A stretch of DNA of 64,000 nucleotides from JBFWRK01 sp050248955 (GCA_050248955.1 JBFWRK010000002.1:124001-188000); one strand, 5' to 3'. Counted from the stretch's first letter, positions 42,870-51,417 are shown. The notes: a model not told the origin generated them from the sequence alone. Program-made: numbers and translations.

Positions 42870-45311
42870 TCAGCCCACGACCTTGCGCCCGCGGAGATCG
42901 GCGACGACGTCCGCGCTCCTGCCGAGCGTGGCGAGGATCTCGTCGGTGCTCTGCCCGGCCAGCACCGCCGGGAGGGCTTGCGTCTGCGACCGCGAGAACC
43001 GGACGTACGGCGCGAGACGCGGGTGCTCGTCGAACGTCGGGTGGACGACGTCGGCGATGCAGCCACTCGCTCGGCCGAAGCTGTCGTCGAAGAGACGATC
43101 CTCGATCGTGCCGGTCCACACCGCGACGCAACCGATGCCCTGGGGCAGCAACTCCGACTCCCAGTCCGTGGCCGCCTTCGTAATGAAGACCGCCGTCAAC
43201 GCCTCGATCAGCTCATGGGGGTGCGCGTTGCGCGCGGCGGGACTGGCGAAGCGCTCGTCGCCGGACAGGTCGGCATACGGCGCCAGCGCGGACGCGAGAT
43301 GCCGCCACTCCGGGTCGCTCGGCGCCGCCAGGAACACGTAGCCGTCGGCGGTGTCGTAGACCCGGTAGAGGGAGCCGAGCCCGCGCAGCTGGTCGTCCGG
43401 CGAGGGCTCGTTCGGCGCACCCGGGTAGGTGACGGCCTGGGCCGACATCGCGTGTGCACCGGTGTTGAGCATCGAGCTGAAGAGCTCCTGGCCGCCGGCA
43501 CCGCGTTCGCGGGCGACGAGGCCGAACAGGATGGCGGTCGCGACGCCGAGCGCGGCAAAGCCGTCCGCCTGGGCGTTGACGATGGTGCTCGCCGCCGACA
43601 GCCGCCGCGCTCCGTCTCGGATCTCGTCCATCGAGAGGCCGGCCCGCTCTTCGACGGTCTGGCCGACGTTGTGGAGCGGGATGCCGACCGCAGCACCGAT
43701 GCTCGGCGCGTAGGCGGGCTTGTTGCCGTACGGGCCGTCGACGCCGTAGCCGGGCGCGTTCACGTAGACGACGTTCGGGTTGACGGCCTTCACGCCCTCG
43801 TAGTCGAGACCCACCCTGGACATTGCGCCGGCTCGGAAGCCCTGCACGACGACGTCGGCCGTGCTCGCGAGCTCGCGCGCCAGCGCCTGCCCCTCCTCGA
43901 CGGTGAGGTCGATGCAGATGCTCTCCTTGCCCTGCATCGCCTTGAGACCGCCCGACTCGGGGAACGGGATGATGGTGCGGATCCGGTCGCCCTCGAGCGG
44001 CTCGATCTTGATCACCCGCGCCCCCAGGTCCGTGAGCAACGTGGTGCCGTGCGGCGCGGCGAACAGCGTGGCGAGCTCGAGCACCGTCACTCCCGCGAGC
44101 GGTAGGTCGCTCGTCGCGCTCGAGCCCGCCGCCGGCGCGGGTGCCGCGGCAACCTGACTGATCTCGGAGAGGATCGCCTCGCGGTCCTGGTCGAGCGTCG
44201 GCGCACTCCGAGTGACATCGGCGGGCGTTGCTGCCGCCTTCACGATCGCGCCGGGCTGCCGTACTGGTCCGTGCACGGCGTCGTGCACGTCGACGACCAT
44301 CTGGTCGTGGACGAGTTGCGGATGCTCGAGGATCGCGACGCCACTTCGGAACTGCTCGGCGAACACGTTGCTGTCCGCGTCGAAGGTCTCGTTCCAGGCG
44401 GCGAGCGAGCGGGCGTTGGCCGACTCGAGCATCTTCGTCCACAGCGCCTTCCGCTTGTCGGGGTCGTCGAGGAGCGGTAGCCCCTTCCACTCCTCGTCGG
44501 TGAACATCCATGCCAGCCCGAGCGCCTTCATGGTGGCGACGAACAGGTGCGGCGCGACGGCGGCGAACTGCAGCCAGGAGCCGTCCTGGGTGAGGGCGAC
44601 GAGCAACATGAACGTGAACGGCCCCGCCGGCCGACCCTCGGCATCGAAGTTCTCCGTCTTGTGGAACGCATCCGGCCAACGTGCGGCGATCAGGTGCTCC
44701 GCCCATGCCCAGGTGTCGAGCGACGTGAACGCGTGGAGGAGGTTGGTCTCCACCCACTGGCCGGCGCCGCTGCGCTCGCGCTCGATCAGCGCCGCGAGGA
44801 TGCCGTGGATCGCCACCTGGCTCGCGGAGAACGCCGCGAACGGCGCCGTCACGAAGGGAGGTGACGCGTGCGTCGTCATCCGTCTGAAGGCGTGGAACAC
44901 GCCGAGCGCGGCCAGCACGATCCCCTCGTAGCCGGGAGCGTCGGCGTAGGGACCCTCCCGGCCGAAGCCGGTCACGGACGTGTAGATCAGTCGGGAGTTC
45001 TCGCGACCGAGATCGGCGAAACCGAGGCCGCGCCGATCGAGGACGCCGGGCTGGAACGTCTCGATGAACACGTCCGCGCCCCGAGCGAGCTCGCGGACGA
45101 CCTCGCGATCGGCATCGTCGAACACGTCGAGGACGATGCTGCGCTTGCCCCGCGCCCAGAACGGGTACGCGGCGTGCGTGCGGATGACGGCTCCGCCAGG
45201 CGGCTCCACCTGGACGACGTCCGCTCCGAAGTCGGCGAACAACTGACTGATCTGCGCCCCAACTCGGTTCGGCGACAGATCGATCACTCGCAGTCCAGCG
45301 AGAGGCCCCAT
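42870..45311 (-). CDS. Tandem CaiB/BaiF class III CoA-transferase (two fused domains)
   Basis: An 813-residue protein containing two complete class III CoA-transferase repeats: residues 1-385 (MGPLAGLRVIDLSPNRVGAQ) and 400-813 (LPLAGVTVLELATLF). By spacing from the ILAAL/ILFGL helix, the catalytic Asp of formyl-CoA transferase corresponds to Asp583 in the second repeat but Ala160 in the first. One repeat is therefore probably catalytic and the other structural. Class III enzymes transfer CoA between carboxylic acids. AGGGGG lies upstream of the ATG at 45311, with a -10 box TACGAT at 45350-45345. Confidence 0.88.
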   Translation of the reverse strand: MGPLAGLRVIDLSPNRVGAQISQLFADFGADVVQVEPPGGAVIRTHAAYPFWARGKRSIVLDVFDDADREVVRELARGADVFIETFQPGVLDRRGLGFADLGRENSRLIYTSVTGFGREGPYADAPGYEGIVLAALGVFHAFRRMTTHASPPFVTAPFAAFSASQVAIHGILAALIERERSGAGQWVETNLLHAFTSLDTWAWAEHLIAARWPDAFHKTENFDAEGRPAGPFTFMLLVALTQDGSWLQFAAVAPHLFVATMKALGLAWMFTDEEWKGLPLLDDPDKRKALWTKMLESANARSLAAWNETFDADSNVFAEQFRSGVAILEHPQLVHDQMVVDVHDAVHGPVRQPGAIVKAAATPADVTRSAPTLDQDREAILSEISQVAAAPAPAAGSSATSDLPLAGVTVLELATLFAAPHGTTLLTDLGARVIKIEPLEGDRIRTIIPFPESGGLKAMQGKESICIDLTVEEGQALARELASTADVVVQGFRAGAMSRVGLDYEGVKAVNPNVVYVNAPGYGVDGPYGNKPAYAPSIGAAVGIPLHNVGQTVEERAGLSMDEIRDGARRLSAASTIVNAQADGFAALGVATAILFGLVARERGAGGQELFSSMLNTGAHAMSAQAVTYPGAPNEPSPDDQLRGLGSLYRVYDTADGYVFLAAPSDPEWRHLASALAPYADLSGDERFASPAARNAHPHELIEALTAVFITKAATDWESELLPQGIGCVAVWTGTIEDRLFDDSFGRASGCIADVVHPTFDEHPRLAPYVRFSRSQTQALPAVLAGQSTDEILATLGRSADVVADLRGRKVVG

Positions 45312-45421
45312 GGTCGAATCCCCCTGTGGTTCGTGCCAGCAAGGATCGTACGTGTGACGCCATCAACACCGCAAACCGCGTTCTCGTTCGGTGGGCCTGT
45401 GAAGCAGCGCCGAGGGACGGG

Positions 45422-45444
45422 TTGACGTGGACGTCAAGTAGTGT
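45422..45444. promoter_or_regulatory. Palindrome TTGACG-N4-CGTCAA with plus-strand -10 box TAGTGT
   Basis: TTGACGTGGACGTCAA (45422-45437) has the same 12 arm bases as the site at 263-278. TAGTGT (45439-45444) follows immediately, so the operator would sit between the -35 and -10 regions of the phosphatase promoter. It also lies upstream of the minus-strand CoA-transferase-SDR-TetR operon. Confidence 0.55.
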
Positions 45445-45503
45445 GCCGCAGCGGGATGGGAACGACGTCTGGCAGCTGCAGTCGCACCGATGGAGCGGTC
45501 GGC

Positions 45504-46004
45504 GTGACCTCGGTGCTCTTCCTGTGCACCGGCAACGCGGCGCGGTCGGTGCTCGCCGGGGTCGCCCTGCGCTCGATGCGCCCGGACATCGACGTGGAGA
45601 CGGCCGGGACGCTGTCCGTGGACGGCCTGCCGATCAGCTGGCGGATGCGCGCCGCGCTCGATGCCGTCGGGCTGGAGTGGCCGCGCCACGCCAGCCGACA
45701 GGCACGGCGCTCCCATCTCGACGCTGCCGACCTGGTGATCGGCCTGGCACCGGAACACGTCGCCTGGGTGCGCCGCAACCACCCCCACGCGACCAACCGG
45801 ACGGCCACCCTCAAGCACCTGGTCGCGGCGCTGGAGCCCGCTGGGCCGCCGCTGGCCGGTCGCATCGACGAACTCCGCCTCGCGGACCGTTCGCTCGAAC
45901 CGCACGAGGAGGTCGTGGACCCCGGCGGTGGCGAGGTGGACGTCTTCATCGCCTGCGCCCGTGAGGTGCTCGAGCTCGTGGAACGCCTGGCGGAGCGCCT
46001 CTGA
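45504..46004 (+). CDS. Low-molecular-weight phosphatase family protein (LMW-PTP/arsenate reductase fold)
   Basis: A 166-residue protein opening VTSVLFLCTGNAARSVLAGV. The P-loop CTGNAARS contains the nucleophilic Cys and the Arg of LMW protein tyrosine phosphatases and related arsenate reductases. The general-acid Asp region is less clear (EEVVDPGGGEVDVF near the end). The GTG at 45504 places the P-loop at the usual distance from the N-terminus and has GGAG upstream. An ATG at 45456, 11 nt after the -10 box, is an alternative start. Confidence 0.8.
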   Translation: MTSVLFLCTGNAARSVLAGVALRSMRPDIDVETAGTLSVDGLPISWRMRAALDAVGLEWPRHASRQARRSHLDAADLVIGLAPEHVAWVRRNHPHATNRTATLKHLVAALEPAGPPLAGRIDELRLADRSLEPHEEVVDPGGGEVDVFIACAREVLELVERLAERL

Positions 46005-46046
46005 CGGTCACCCCCGGTGTCCGACCGATCAGCCGGAACACGATCG

Positions 46047-47210
46047 TCAGCGTGCCGCCTGCTCGAACGCCCCGCGCAGGGTGGTCCGGTGCTCGGGGGC
46101 GGCGATCTCGATCAGGCGGCGTGCGCGCTCGTCGTCGCTGACGCCGCGAAGGTCGGCGATGCCGTGCTCGGTCACCACGACCTGGATGTCGGCCCGAGGC
46201 GTCGACACCACGTCGACCGACGGCACGATCGCGGAGGAACCGTTCGCGGCCGTGGATCGCAGCGCGATCATCGACATCCCGCCCACCGACCTCGATGCGG
46301 CGACGCAGAAGTCGGCGTGGCCGCCGACGGCGGCGATGATCCGCCGGCCGACCCGCTCGACGTTGACGGCACCGTCGAGGCCGACCTGCAGCGCCGTGTT
46401 GCAGCCGACGAGGCGTGGGGTCGACGACAGCCGCGTCAGGTCGTGGGTGACCGTCGACGAGCAGAGCCGGAGCATGCCTGCGGCTGCCAGCGCCCGGATC
46501 GGCTCCCCACCCCACGCGTAGGCCGCGACCACCGGCCCGAGCAGCAAGCCTCGGGAGTGCAGCTCGGCCATCTGGTCGGTGACCAATCCTGACCAGATGT
46601 GCACTGGTCGAGTGAGCGCCCGGGCGATCCCCTCACCGACCCCACCGGGGCCGAACTGCAGGGTCGGCTCATCGGGCAGCAGCGACGCCACCAGCGCGCC
46701 GATGCGGAGGTCGATCTCGTCGGCCGGTCGGGACGCCGCCGCAGTCGATGCCGACGGCGGGCGAGGCACCGTGGCGACGATCGAGCCGATGATCTCGGGG
46801 CCCCCCAGATCGATGCCGTCATCATCGACTTCGACGACGACGGCGCGCGCGGTGCGGGCGAGCACGTCGGCCCAACCGACCGCGGTCGAGAAGACGATCG
46901 ATGAACCGCGCCGCACGCCGCCGACCACGGCGACGTCCGGTGGGGTCGTCTCGATCAGGGCGGGGACGGCCGACAGGCGAACGGGGAGCGGCGTGATCCG
47001 GCCGTCGTTCACTGCGCGCGACAACCCGTACCCGGCGAGCACCGTACGTGCCGTGAACGTCGGGTCCTCGATCCAGGGATGGCGCTCGATCGTCCAGCCG
47101 AGCGTGACGTCCGGTGGCCCGTCGTCGACCAGCCCGGCGAGTCTGACTGCGTCGCGGGGGCTGACTCGGGGCGCATTCGGTCCATCGGCGTACCAGACGG
47201 TGGTCGTCAT
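46047..47210 (-). CDS. Acetyl-CoA hydrolase/CoA-transferase family protein, atypical active site
   Basis: A 387-residue protein of the acetyl-CoA hydrolase/4-hydroxybutyrate CoA-transferase family. The CoA-binding segment LQFGPGGVGEGIARAL and the C-terminal RLVGCNTALQVGLDGAVN...AAVGGHADF are clear. Two positions usually acidic are altered: the TE-x3-D stretch that normally carries the catalytic Glu reads SGLVTD here, and ALEVD reads ALQVG. The protein may hydrolyse or bind acyl-CoA by another route, or be a non-catalytic homologue. It is divergent from the HpaH-like gene. The start is the ATG at 47210. Confidence 0.78.
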   Translation of the reverse strand: MTTTVWYADGPNAPRVSPRDAVRLAGLVDDGPPDVTLGWTIERHPWIEDPTFTARTVLAGYGLSRAVNDGRITPLPVRLSAVPALIETTPPDVAVVGGVRRGSSIVFSTAVGWADVLARTARAVVVEVDDDGIDLGGPEIIGSIVATVPRPPSASTAAASRPADEIDLRIGALVASLLPDEPTLQFGPGGVGEGIARALTRPVHIWSGLVTDQMAELHSRGLLLGPVVAAYAWGGEPIRALAAAGMLRLCSSTVTHDLTRLSSTPRLVGCNTALQVGLDGAVNVERVGRRIIAAVGGHADFCVAASRSVGGMSMIALRSTAANGSSAIVPSVDVVSTPRADIQVVVTEHGIADLRGVSDDERARRLIEIAAPEHRTTLRGAFEQAAR

Positions 47211-47270
47211 CGTTCGAGCTGAGCGGGGCGCACCACGATCGAACCTAGCTCCGCGAGCTACCTCGGCTGC

Positions 47271-47276
47271 TACCTT
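47271..47276 (+). promoter_or_regulatory. -10 box TACCTT of a leaderless promoter
   Basis: TACCTT ends 8 nt before the ATG at 47285. Two more TAnnnT-like boxes (TAGCTC, TACCTC) lie just upstream but match less well. Confidence 0.5.
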
Positions 47277-47284
47277 CCCGCCAC

Positions 47285-48112
47285 ATGCCCGACGGGATCG
47301 ACGAGCAGCTGGCAGGCGACATCGCGCTGCGACTGCGCGAAGCCGAGCGCACCAAGACCCCGATCAAGCAGATCTCCCAGCTGCATCCCGAGTTCACGAT
47401 CGAGGACGCCTACGCCATCCAACGGGCCGGCGTCGCGCTCGCCGAGGACGAGGGCCGGGTCAGGAGAGGCCGCAAGATCGGGCTCACGTCGCGCGCGATG
47501 CAGCAGTCGGTCGGCATCACCGAGCCCGACTACGGCGTGCTGTACGACGACATGTTCTTCGACGACGGCTCGGTGATCCCGCTCGACCGCTTCATGTCAC
47601 CGAGGGTCGAGGTCGAGCTGGCGTTCGTGCTCGGCGAACCGCTCGTCGGGCCCGGATGCACGATCTACGACGTGCTGCGCGCCACCGAGTTCGTCACCCC
47701 TGCGATCGAGATCCTCGACGCCCGGTTCCAGATGACCGATCCCGACACGGGGTCGAGTCGCACGATCGTCGACACGATCGCCGACAACGCAGCCGACGCC
47801 GGGATCGTCACCGGCGGGCGCGTGGTGCGACCGCACGACGTCGACCTGCGCTGGGTCTCGGCGTTGCTGTACCGCAACGGCGTGATCGAGGAGTCCGGCG
47901 TAGCGGCCGCTGTGCTCAACCACCCGGCGAACGGTGTGGCGTGGCTCGCCAACCGCCTCGCCGGGCACGGCGTCGGGCTGGCGGCCGGCGAGGTCATCCT
48001 GGCGGGGTCGTTCACGCGGCCGGTGTGGGTGCGTGCCGGCGACACGTTCCACGCCGACTTCGGCTCGCTCGGCTCGATCGCGTTCCAGTTCTCGACCCGC
48101 GAGACGTCGTGA
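47285..48112 (+). CDS. 2-oxo-hept-4-ene-1,7-dioate hydratase-like (HpaH/MhpD family)
   Basis: A 275-residue protein of the fumarylacetoacetase-fold hydratases. HPEFTIEDAYAIQRAGVALA and GRKIGLTSRAMQQSVG are signature segments of HpaH, and the divalent-metal acids lie in RVEVELAFVL and PAIEILDARF. Such enzymes add water to 2-oxo-4-enoates formed after meta-cleavage of aromatic rings (homoprotocatechuate or catechol routes). No ring-cleavage dioxygenase is nearby, so the exact substrate is open. It is leaderless from TACCTT and convergent with the hotdog gene. Confidence 0.87.
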   Translation: MPDGIDEQLAGDIALRLREAERTKTPIKQISQLHPEFTIEDAYAIQRAGVALAEDEGRVRRGRKIGLTSRAMQQSVGITEPDYGVLYDDMFFDDGSVIPLDRFMSPRVEVELAFVLGEPLVGPGCTIYDVLRATEFVTPAIEILDARFQMTDPDTGSSRTIVDTIADNAADAGIVTGGRVVRPHDVDLRWVSALLYRNGVIEESGVAAAVLNHPANGVAWLANRLAGHGVGLAAGEVILAGSFTRPVWVRAGDTFHADFGSLGSIAFQFSTRETS

Positions 48113-48126
48113 GGAACCGCTGACGC

Positions 48127-49098
48127 CTACGGCGCCCAGACGACGGGCGACCAGCGCAAGATGTCGACCGGCGCAGACGCCGGGCTGATCTTCGTCCCCA
48201 CCACCTCGAACCGAATCAGCCGACCGCTGCCCACCGCCGCCTCTTCGGTCGGCGTGTGCCGGAACTCGATGAGGTCGCCCTCGAAGGCAGGCGCTACGTG
48301 ATCGCAGCCGTCCCAAGCGACGACCGTGGCGAGCCCGGGCAGCATCCGGATGAGCGACGCCTGGGCGAGGCCCTGCACGTGTCCGCCGTAGACGAGCCGC
48401 GCTCCCGTCGCCGTCATCGTGTGGTCGCGGTGCACGGCCGCCTGGTTGAACGTCAGCCGCGCGAGAGGCGCGGCAAGATCGATGTGATCCCGTAGCGGGT
48501 CGGTGCGCGTGTCCCCCGTCGGCCACTCGACCGACGGCAGCACCGTGAGATCCCAGTCCGGCACGAGCGCGGCGAGCTCGGCGAGCGGCGTCGCGTCGGA
48601 AGGTCCGGGGATCGCCGACGTGTGCCCTGGCGACCCCGGACCGCGGCCGCGGACGAGGGCGCAACGCTCGTACTCGGCGACGGGACCGTCGTCGCTGCTC
48701 GTCGTGATCCCCAGCCACACCTTGCCTCGGTGCTGGTCGCCCTTCGGCGCCGAGTCGGACAGGCCGAGCACCCGCGTGACGGTCGTCAAGCGCTGCCCGA
48801 TCTCGACCGGGCGGAGCATTCGCACCGAGCGGTAGTAGAGGTTGGCGATGGCCTGTCGTGTGGCCATCGTCGTCTGGCCGATCGAGTACTGCATCACCAG
48901 GCCCGGGTTGGCGAGCGCCGACGATCCGCCGACGGAGCGGTAGAGGCTGCGATCGGCGGCGAGCGCGTGCTGATCGCCGGTGATCGCCCGGTAGATCGCG
49001 TTGTCGGCGTCGGTGACGGTCACCGACGGCAAGGACGGGAGCACGGCCCCGATCGAGAAGTCCTCGTACATCGGTCCGGGCCGGAAGGTGTCGAACAT
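48127..49098 (-). CDS. MaoC-like double hotdog protein
   Basis: A 323-residue protein with two hotdog halves. The N-terminal half has YEDFSIGAVLPSLPSVTVTD and AITGDQHALAADR; the C-terminal half has LARLTFNQAAVHRDHTMTAT and GHVQGLAQASLIRM, where the His/Asp pattern resembles the hydratase motif of mesaconyl-CoA-type dehydratases. It probably hydrates or dehydrates a dicarboxylic or branched enoyl-CoA. The ATG at 49098 is used. It is convergent with the HpaH-like gene across 14 bp. Confidence 0.75.
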   Translation of the reverse strand: MFDTFRPGPMYEDFSIGAVLPSLPSVTVTDADNAIYRAITGDQHALAADRSLYRSVGGSSALANPGLVMQYSIGQTTMATRQAIANLYYRSVRMLRPVEIGQRLTTVTRVLGLSDSAPKGDQHRGKVWLGITTSSDDGPVAEYERCALVRGRGPGSPGHTSAIPGPSDATPLAELAALVPDWDLTVLPSVEWPTGDTRTDPLRDHIDLAAPLARLTFNQAAVHRDHTMTATGARLVYGGHVQGLAQASLIRMLPGLATVVAWDGCDHVAPAFEGDLIEFRHTPTEEAAVGSGRLIRFEVVGTKISPASAPVDILRWSPVVWAP

Positions 49099-49181
49099 GA
49101 CGCTCCTCGAGATCGCGGATCTCGCACGACGGCGAGCCGGGACCGATCGTGGCCCGGGAACGCCCCGGAGAGCAATCCGAT

Positions 49182-49206
49182 CGCCGTCACCGGATGGGTG
49201 ACGGTG
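49182..49206 (-). terminator. Hairpin downstream of the LigD-polymerase operon
   Basis: CCGTCACC (49184-49191) and GGTGACGG (49197-49204) pair perfectly around a 5-nt loop, extended by two more pairs. It lies about 40 nt after the minus-strand stop at 49246. Nothing else of note is visible in 49099-49245. Confidence 0.6.
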
Positions 49207-49245
49207 GCTCCGGGCAGGCCAGCAGCGGCCGTGGCGGCCCGACCG

Positions 49246-50211
49246 TCACTGCTCGGCTCGGCGAGCTCGGGCGCGCCGTTTGCCCTCGTGCATCGCCGCG
49301 ACCCGCGCGACCGGGATCTCACGGCCCTCGGCGACGAGATCGGCAGGGATCCGCTGAGGGGCCGGCATCGCCTCGGCCCACGGATCCCGATCGCCCAGAT
49401 GCCGGGCGGCGTTGAAGACGGTGAAGTCCGCCGGCGCGACCTCGTCGAGGTCGTCCCAGGGAACCGGGAACGACACCGGCACCCCGGGTCGGGCGCGAGG
49501 GCTGTACGCGGCGACGACCGTGGCTCCCCCCGTGCGAGTGGCGTCGACGAAGACCTTGCCGTCGCGGTCGGCCTTGACGAAGGCTGTCGTCGCCGTCAGC
49601 GGGTCGAGCTGTTCGGCCCGCCGGGCGATCGCACGCGTCGCTGCCGCGGCCTCGTCCATCGTCACGGACGGATCGAGCGGTACGAAGACGTGCACGCCCT
49701 TCGCGCCGCTGGTCTTCACCGCGCCGGCCAGACCCACGTCGGCGAGGGCCTGGCGTACGAGGTGGGCAGCGGCGACCGCTCTCGGGAACCCGGCGGCGGC
49801 GGGCGGGTCGAGGTCGAGCACGAGGTGCGTCGGACACTCGAGCCGGCCGGCCCGGGACAACGTCGGGTGGTACTCGACCGCGCGCTGGTTGGCGAACCAC
49901 AGCAACGTCCGTCGGTCGTTGCACAGGGCGTACGACACCGTGCGCTTCGACGCCTCCGCCCACAACGGGAGCGTTGCCACCCAGTCAGGCGTGTACTTCG
50001 GGACGTTCTTCTGCATGAACGGCGCCTGACCCCGGGTCACCCTGATCACCGACAGCGGACGATCGCGCAGTGTGGGGAGGATCCGGTCGCTCACGCTGTC
50101 CAGGTAGTCCACCAGGTCGCGCTTGCTCGCGCCGGCGCCTTCGAACAACGGCTGATCGAGGTTCGTCAGCTCCACCCCGGCCCGCGACTCGTCGCCACGC
50201 GAACCGGCCAT
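49246..50211 (-). CDS. Stand-alone LigD-type primase-polymerase domain (NHEJ)
   Basis: A 321-residue archaeo-eukaryotic primase-fold polymerase of the LigD PolDom type. The metal-binding pair is in HLVLDLDPP (Asp133, Asp135), followed by TSGAKGVHVFVPL and ATRTGGATVVAAYSPRARPG. The N-terminal ISNLDK-like region reads ELTNLDQPLF. There is no ligase or nuclease domain and no Ku gene in the window. Such proteins fill gaps with ribonucleotides during end joining. The ATG at 50211 overlaps the GNAT stop by one base (TGATG). Confidence 0.9.
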   Translation of the reverse strand: MAGSRGDESRAGVELTNLDQPLFEGAGASKRDLVDYLDSVSDRILPTLRDRPLSVIRVTRGQAPFMQKNVPKYTPDWVATLPLWAEASKRTVSYALCNDRRTLLWFANQRAVEYHPTLSRAGRLECPTHLVLDLDPPAAAGFPRAVAAAHLVRQALADVGLAGAVKTSGAKGVHVFVPLDPSVTMDEAAAATRAIARRAEQLDPLTATTAFVKADRDGKVFVDATRTGGATVVAAYSPRARPGVPVSFPVPWDDLDEVAPADFTVFNAARHLGDRDPWAEAMPAPQRIPADLVAEGREIPVARVAAMHEGKRRARARRAEQ

Positions 50212-50813
50212 CAGTGCAGCTCGAGCCGCACGATCGGGCGCTCCGGCCTGCGCCGGGCGACCTCGGCGAACCCGAGTGGCACGAACATCGACGGCGTGCC
50301 CGTGTAGAGGTCGCTCGACGTGCGCCGTGCGTTCGGCGCGACCGGGATCGCGTCGACAGCGGGCGCGCCGTGGAACTCGGCCATCGCCACGGCCGCGCTG
50401 ACCAGCGCGGCGCCGACCCCGCGGCGCCGTGCGCTGCGGTGGATGAAGAGGCACGAGACCGCCCACGAACTCGTGTCGTCCACGGGACCGAACGTCGGTG
50501 ATGCCTGCATCCGCGCGTACTCGCTGCGGGGGGCGACCGCGCACCAGCCGACGGGTCGGTCGTCGAGGTAGCCCAGCACGCCCGGGGGAGGCGACGAGGC
50601 GAACAGCTCGACGGACGCCGCTCTCCGGTGCGTCGCACCCATGGCACGCCACTCGGCGCTGCGCAGCCGCCAGAACATGCACCAGCAGCCGCCGGGTCCT
50701 CCCCGATCGCCGATCACCTCGACGAAGTGGTCGAAGCGGTCCCCCGTCGCTGGCTCGCAACGAAGCGGCTCGCCGCGCCCGAGCGTCAACGTGACGCCGT
50801 TCCACCGGCTCAT
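50211..50813 (-). CDS. GNAT family acetyltransferase
   Basis: A 200-residue GNAT protein. It has a Cys/Trp-rich segment GGCWCMFWRLRSAEWRAMG near residue 40, the strand SWAVSCLFIHRSARRRGVG with the acetyl-CoA loop RRRGVGAAL, and the C-terminal TPSMFVPLGFAEVARRRPE. The substrate is unknown. A minus-strand -10 box TAGGCT (50825-50820) ends 6 nt before the ATG at 50813, so the mRNA is probably leaderless. It is co-transcribed with the LigD-type polymerase. Confidence 0.85.
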   Translation of the reverse strand: MSRWNGVTLTLGRGEPLRCEPATGDRFDHFVEVIGDRGGPGGCWCMFWRLRSAEWRAMGATHRRAASVELFASSPPPGVLGYLDDRPVGWCAVAPRSEYARMQASPTFGPVDDTSSWAVSCLFIHRSARRRGVGAALVSAAVAMAEFHGAPAVDAIPVAPNARRTSSDLYTGTPSMFVPLGFAEVARRRPERPIVRLELH

Positions 50814-50819
50814 GTGCGC

Positions 50820-50852
50820 AGCCTACGACGGCACCCCGCTCGCGCGTACGCT
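50820..50852. promoter_or_regulatory. Divergent promoters of the GNAT and cyclic-nucleotide-binding genes
   Basis: The complement of 50820-50825 is TAGGCT for the leaderless GNAT gene. TACGCT (50847-50852) serves the plus-strand gene, whose ATG at 50882 has AAAGGAG upstream. Confidence 0.5.
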
Positions 50853-50881
50853 ACGGCGCGACTGGGAAAGGAGCGGCCTTC

Positions 50882-51304
50882 ATGGTGAAGAACGCGTATC
50901 ACGATCATCTCCGCAAGGTCCCGCTCTTCGCTGACCTCGAGGACGACGAACTGGACGCCGTCGGGCGGACCGCGACAGAGCTGCGATTCGAACCGGGCAA
51001 GGTCCTGATGAAGCAAGGTGAGATCGCGCACGACATGGTCGTCGTGCTCGAAGGGACGCTCGAGGTCACCCGTGACGGCCAGCACGTCGCCGACATCGGC
51101 GCCGGTGGGTTCGCCGGTGAGATGGCGCTGCTGAGCCGCGCCAACCGGAACTCGACCGTGACGGCCAAGACCGACATCGTCGTCATTCACATCGACGGCC
51201 GCTCGTTCTCCACCCTGCTGCAGGACGTTCCCCAGATCGCGGTGAAGATGCTGCCAATCGTCGCCAGCCGCGTCACGGCGAACTCTGACCACCCCAGTCA
51301 CTGA
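50882..51304 (+). CDS. Single-domain cyclic nucleotide-binding protein
   Basis: A 140-residue protein consisting of one cyclic-nucleotide-binding beta-roll. FEPGKVLMKQGEIAHDMVVV and the phosphate-binding cassette GGFAGEMALLSRANRNSTVT match the Crp/PKA-type domain; the Arg that contacts the cyclic phosphate is plausible. There is no helix-turn-helix, so it is not a classical Crp regulator; it may act by protein contact. GGAG precedes the ATG at 50882. Confidence 0.85.
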   Translation: MVKNAYHDHLRKVPLFADLEDDELDAVGRTATELRFEPGKVLMKQGEIAHDMVVVLEGTLEVTRDGQHVADIGAGGFAGEMALLSRANRNSTVTAKTDIVVIHIDGRSFSTLLQDVPQIAVKMLPIVASRVTANSDHPSH

Positions 51305-51376
51305 CGACACCTCCTCGGCGTCACACAATCGCGAGCGTGTCCACGAGCTCCCCGCGCGACGTCACACACCGAGTAC

Positions 51377-51417
51377 CTGTCAGGGTTCTGCACGCACGTC
51401 GTGCAGAACCCTGACAG
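51377..51417. repeat. Perfect 18-bp inverted repeat with 5-nt loop
   Basis: CTGTCAGGGTTCTGCACG (51377-51394) is followed by the loop CACGT and its exact complement (51400-51417). It may terminate the cyclic-nucleotide-binding gene 73 nt upstream. The length and perfection are also typical of dispersed REP/MITE-like elements. Confidence 0.75.

Noticed and set aside
46001..46050. CTGACG and CGTCAG arms as another operator of the YTGACR family
   Set aside because: The arms are tens of bases apart and lie at the ends of two convergent genes rather than at a promoter, so they do not fit the N4 spacing.
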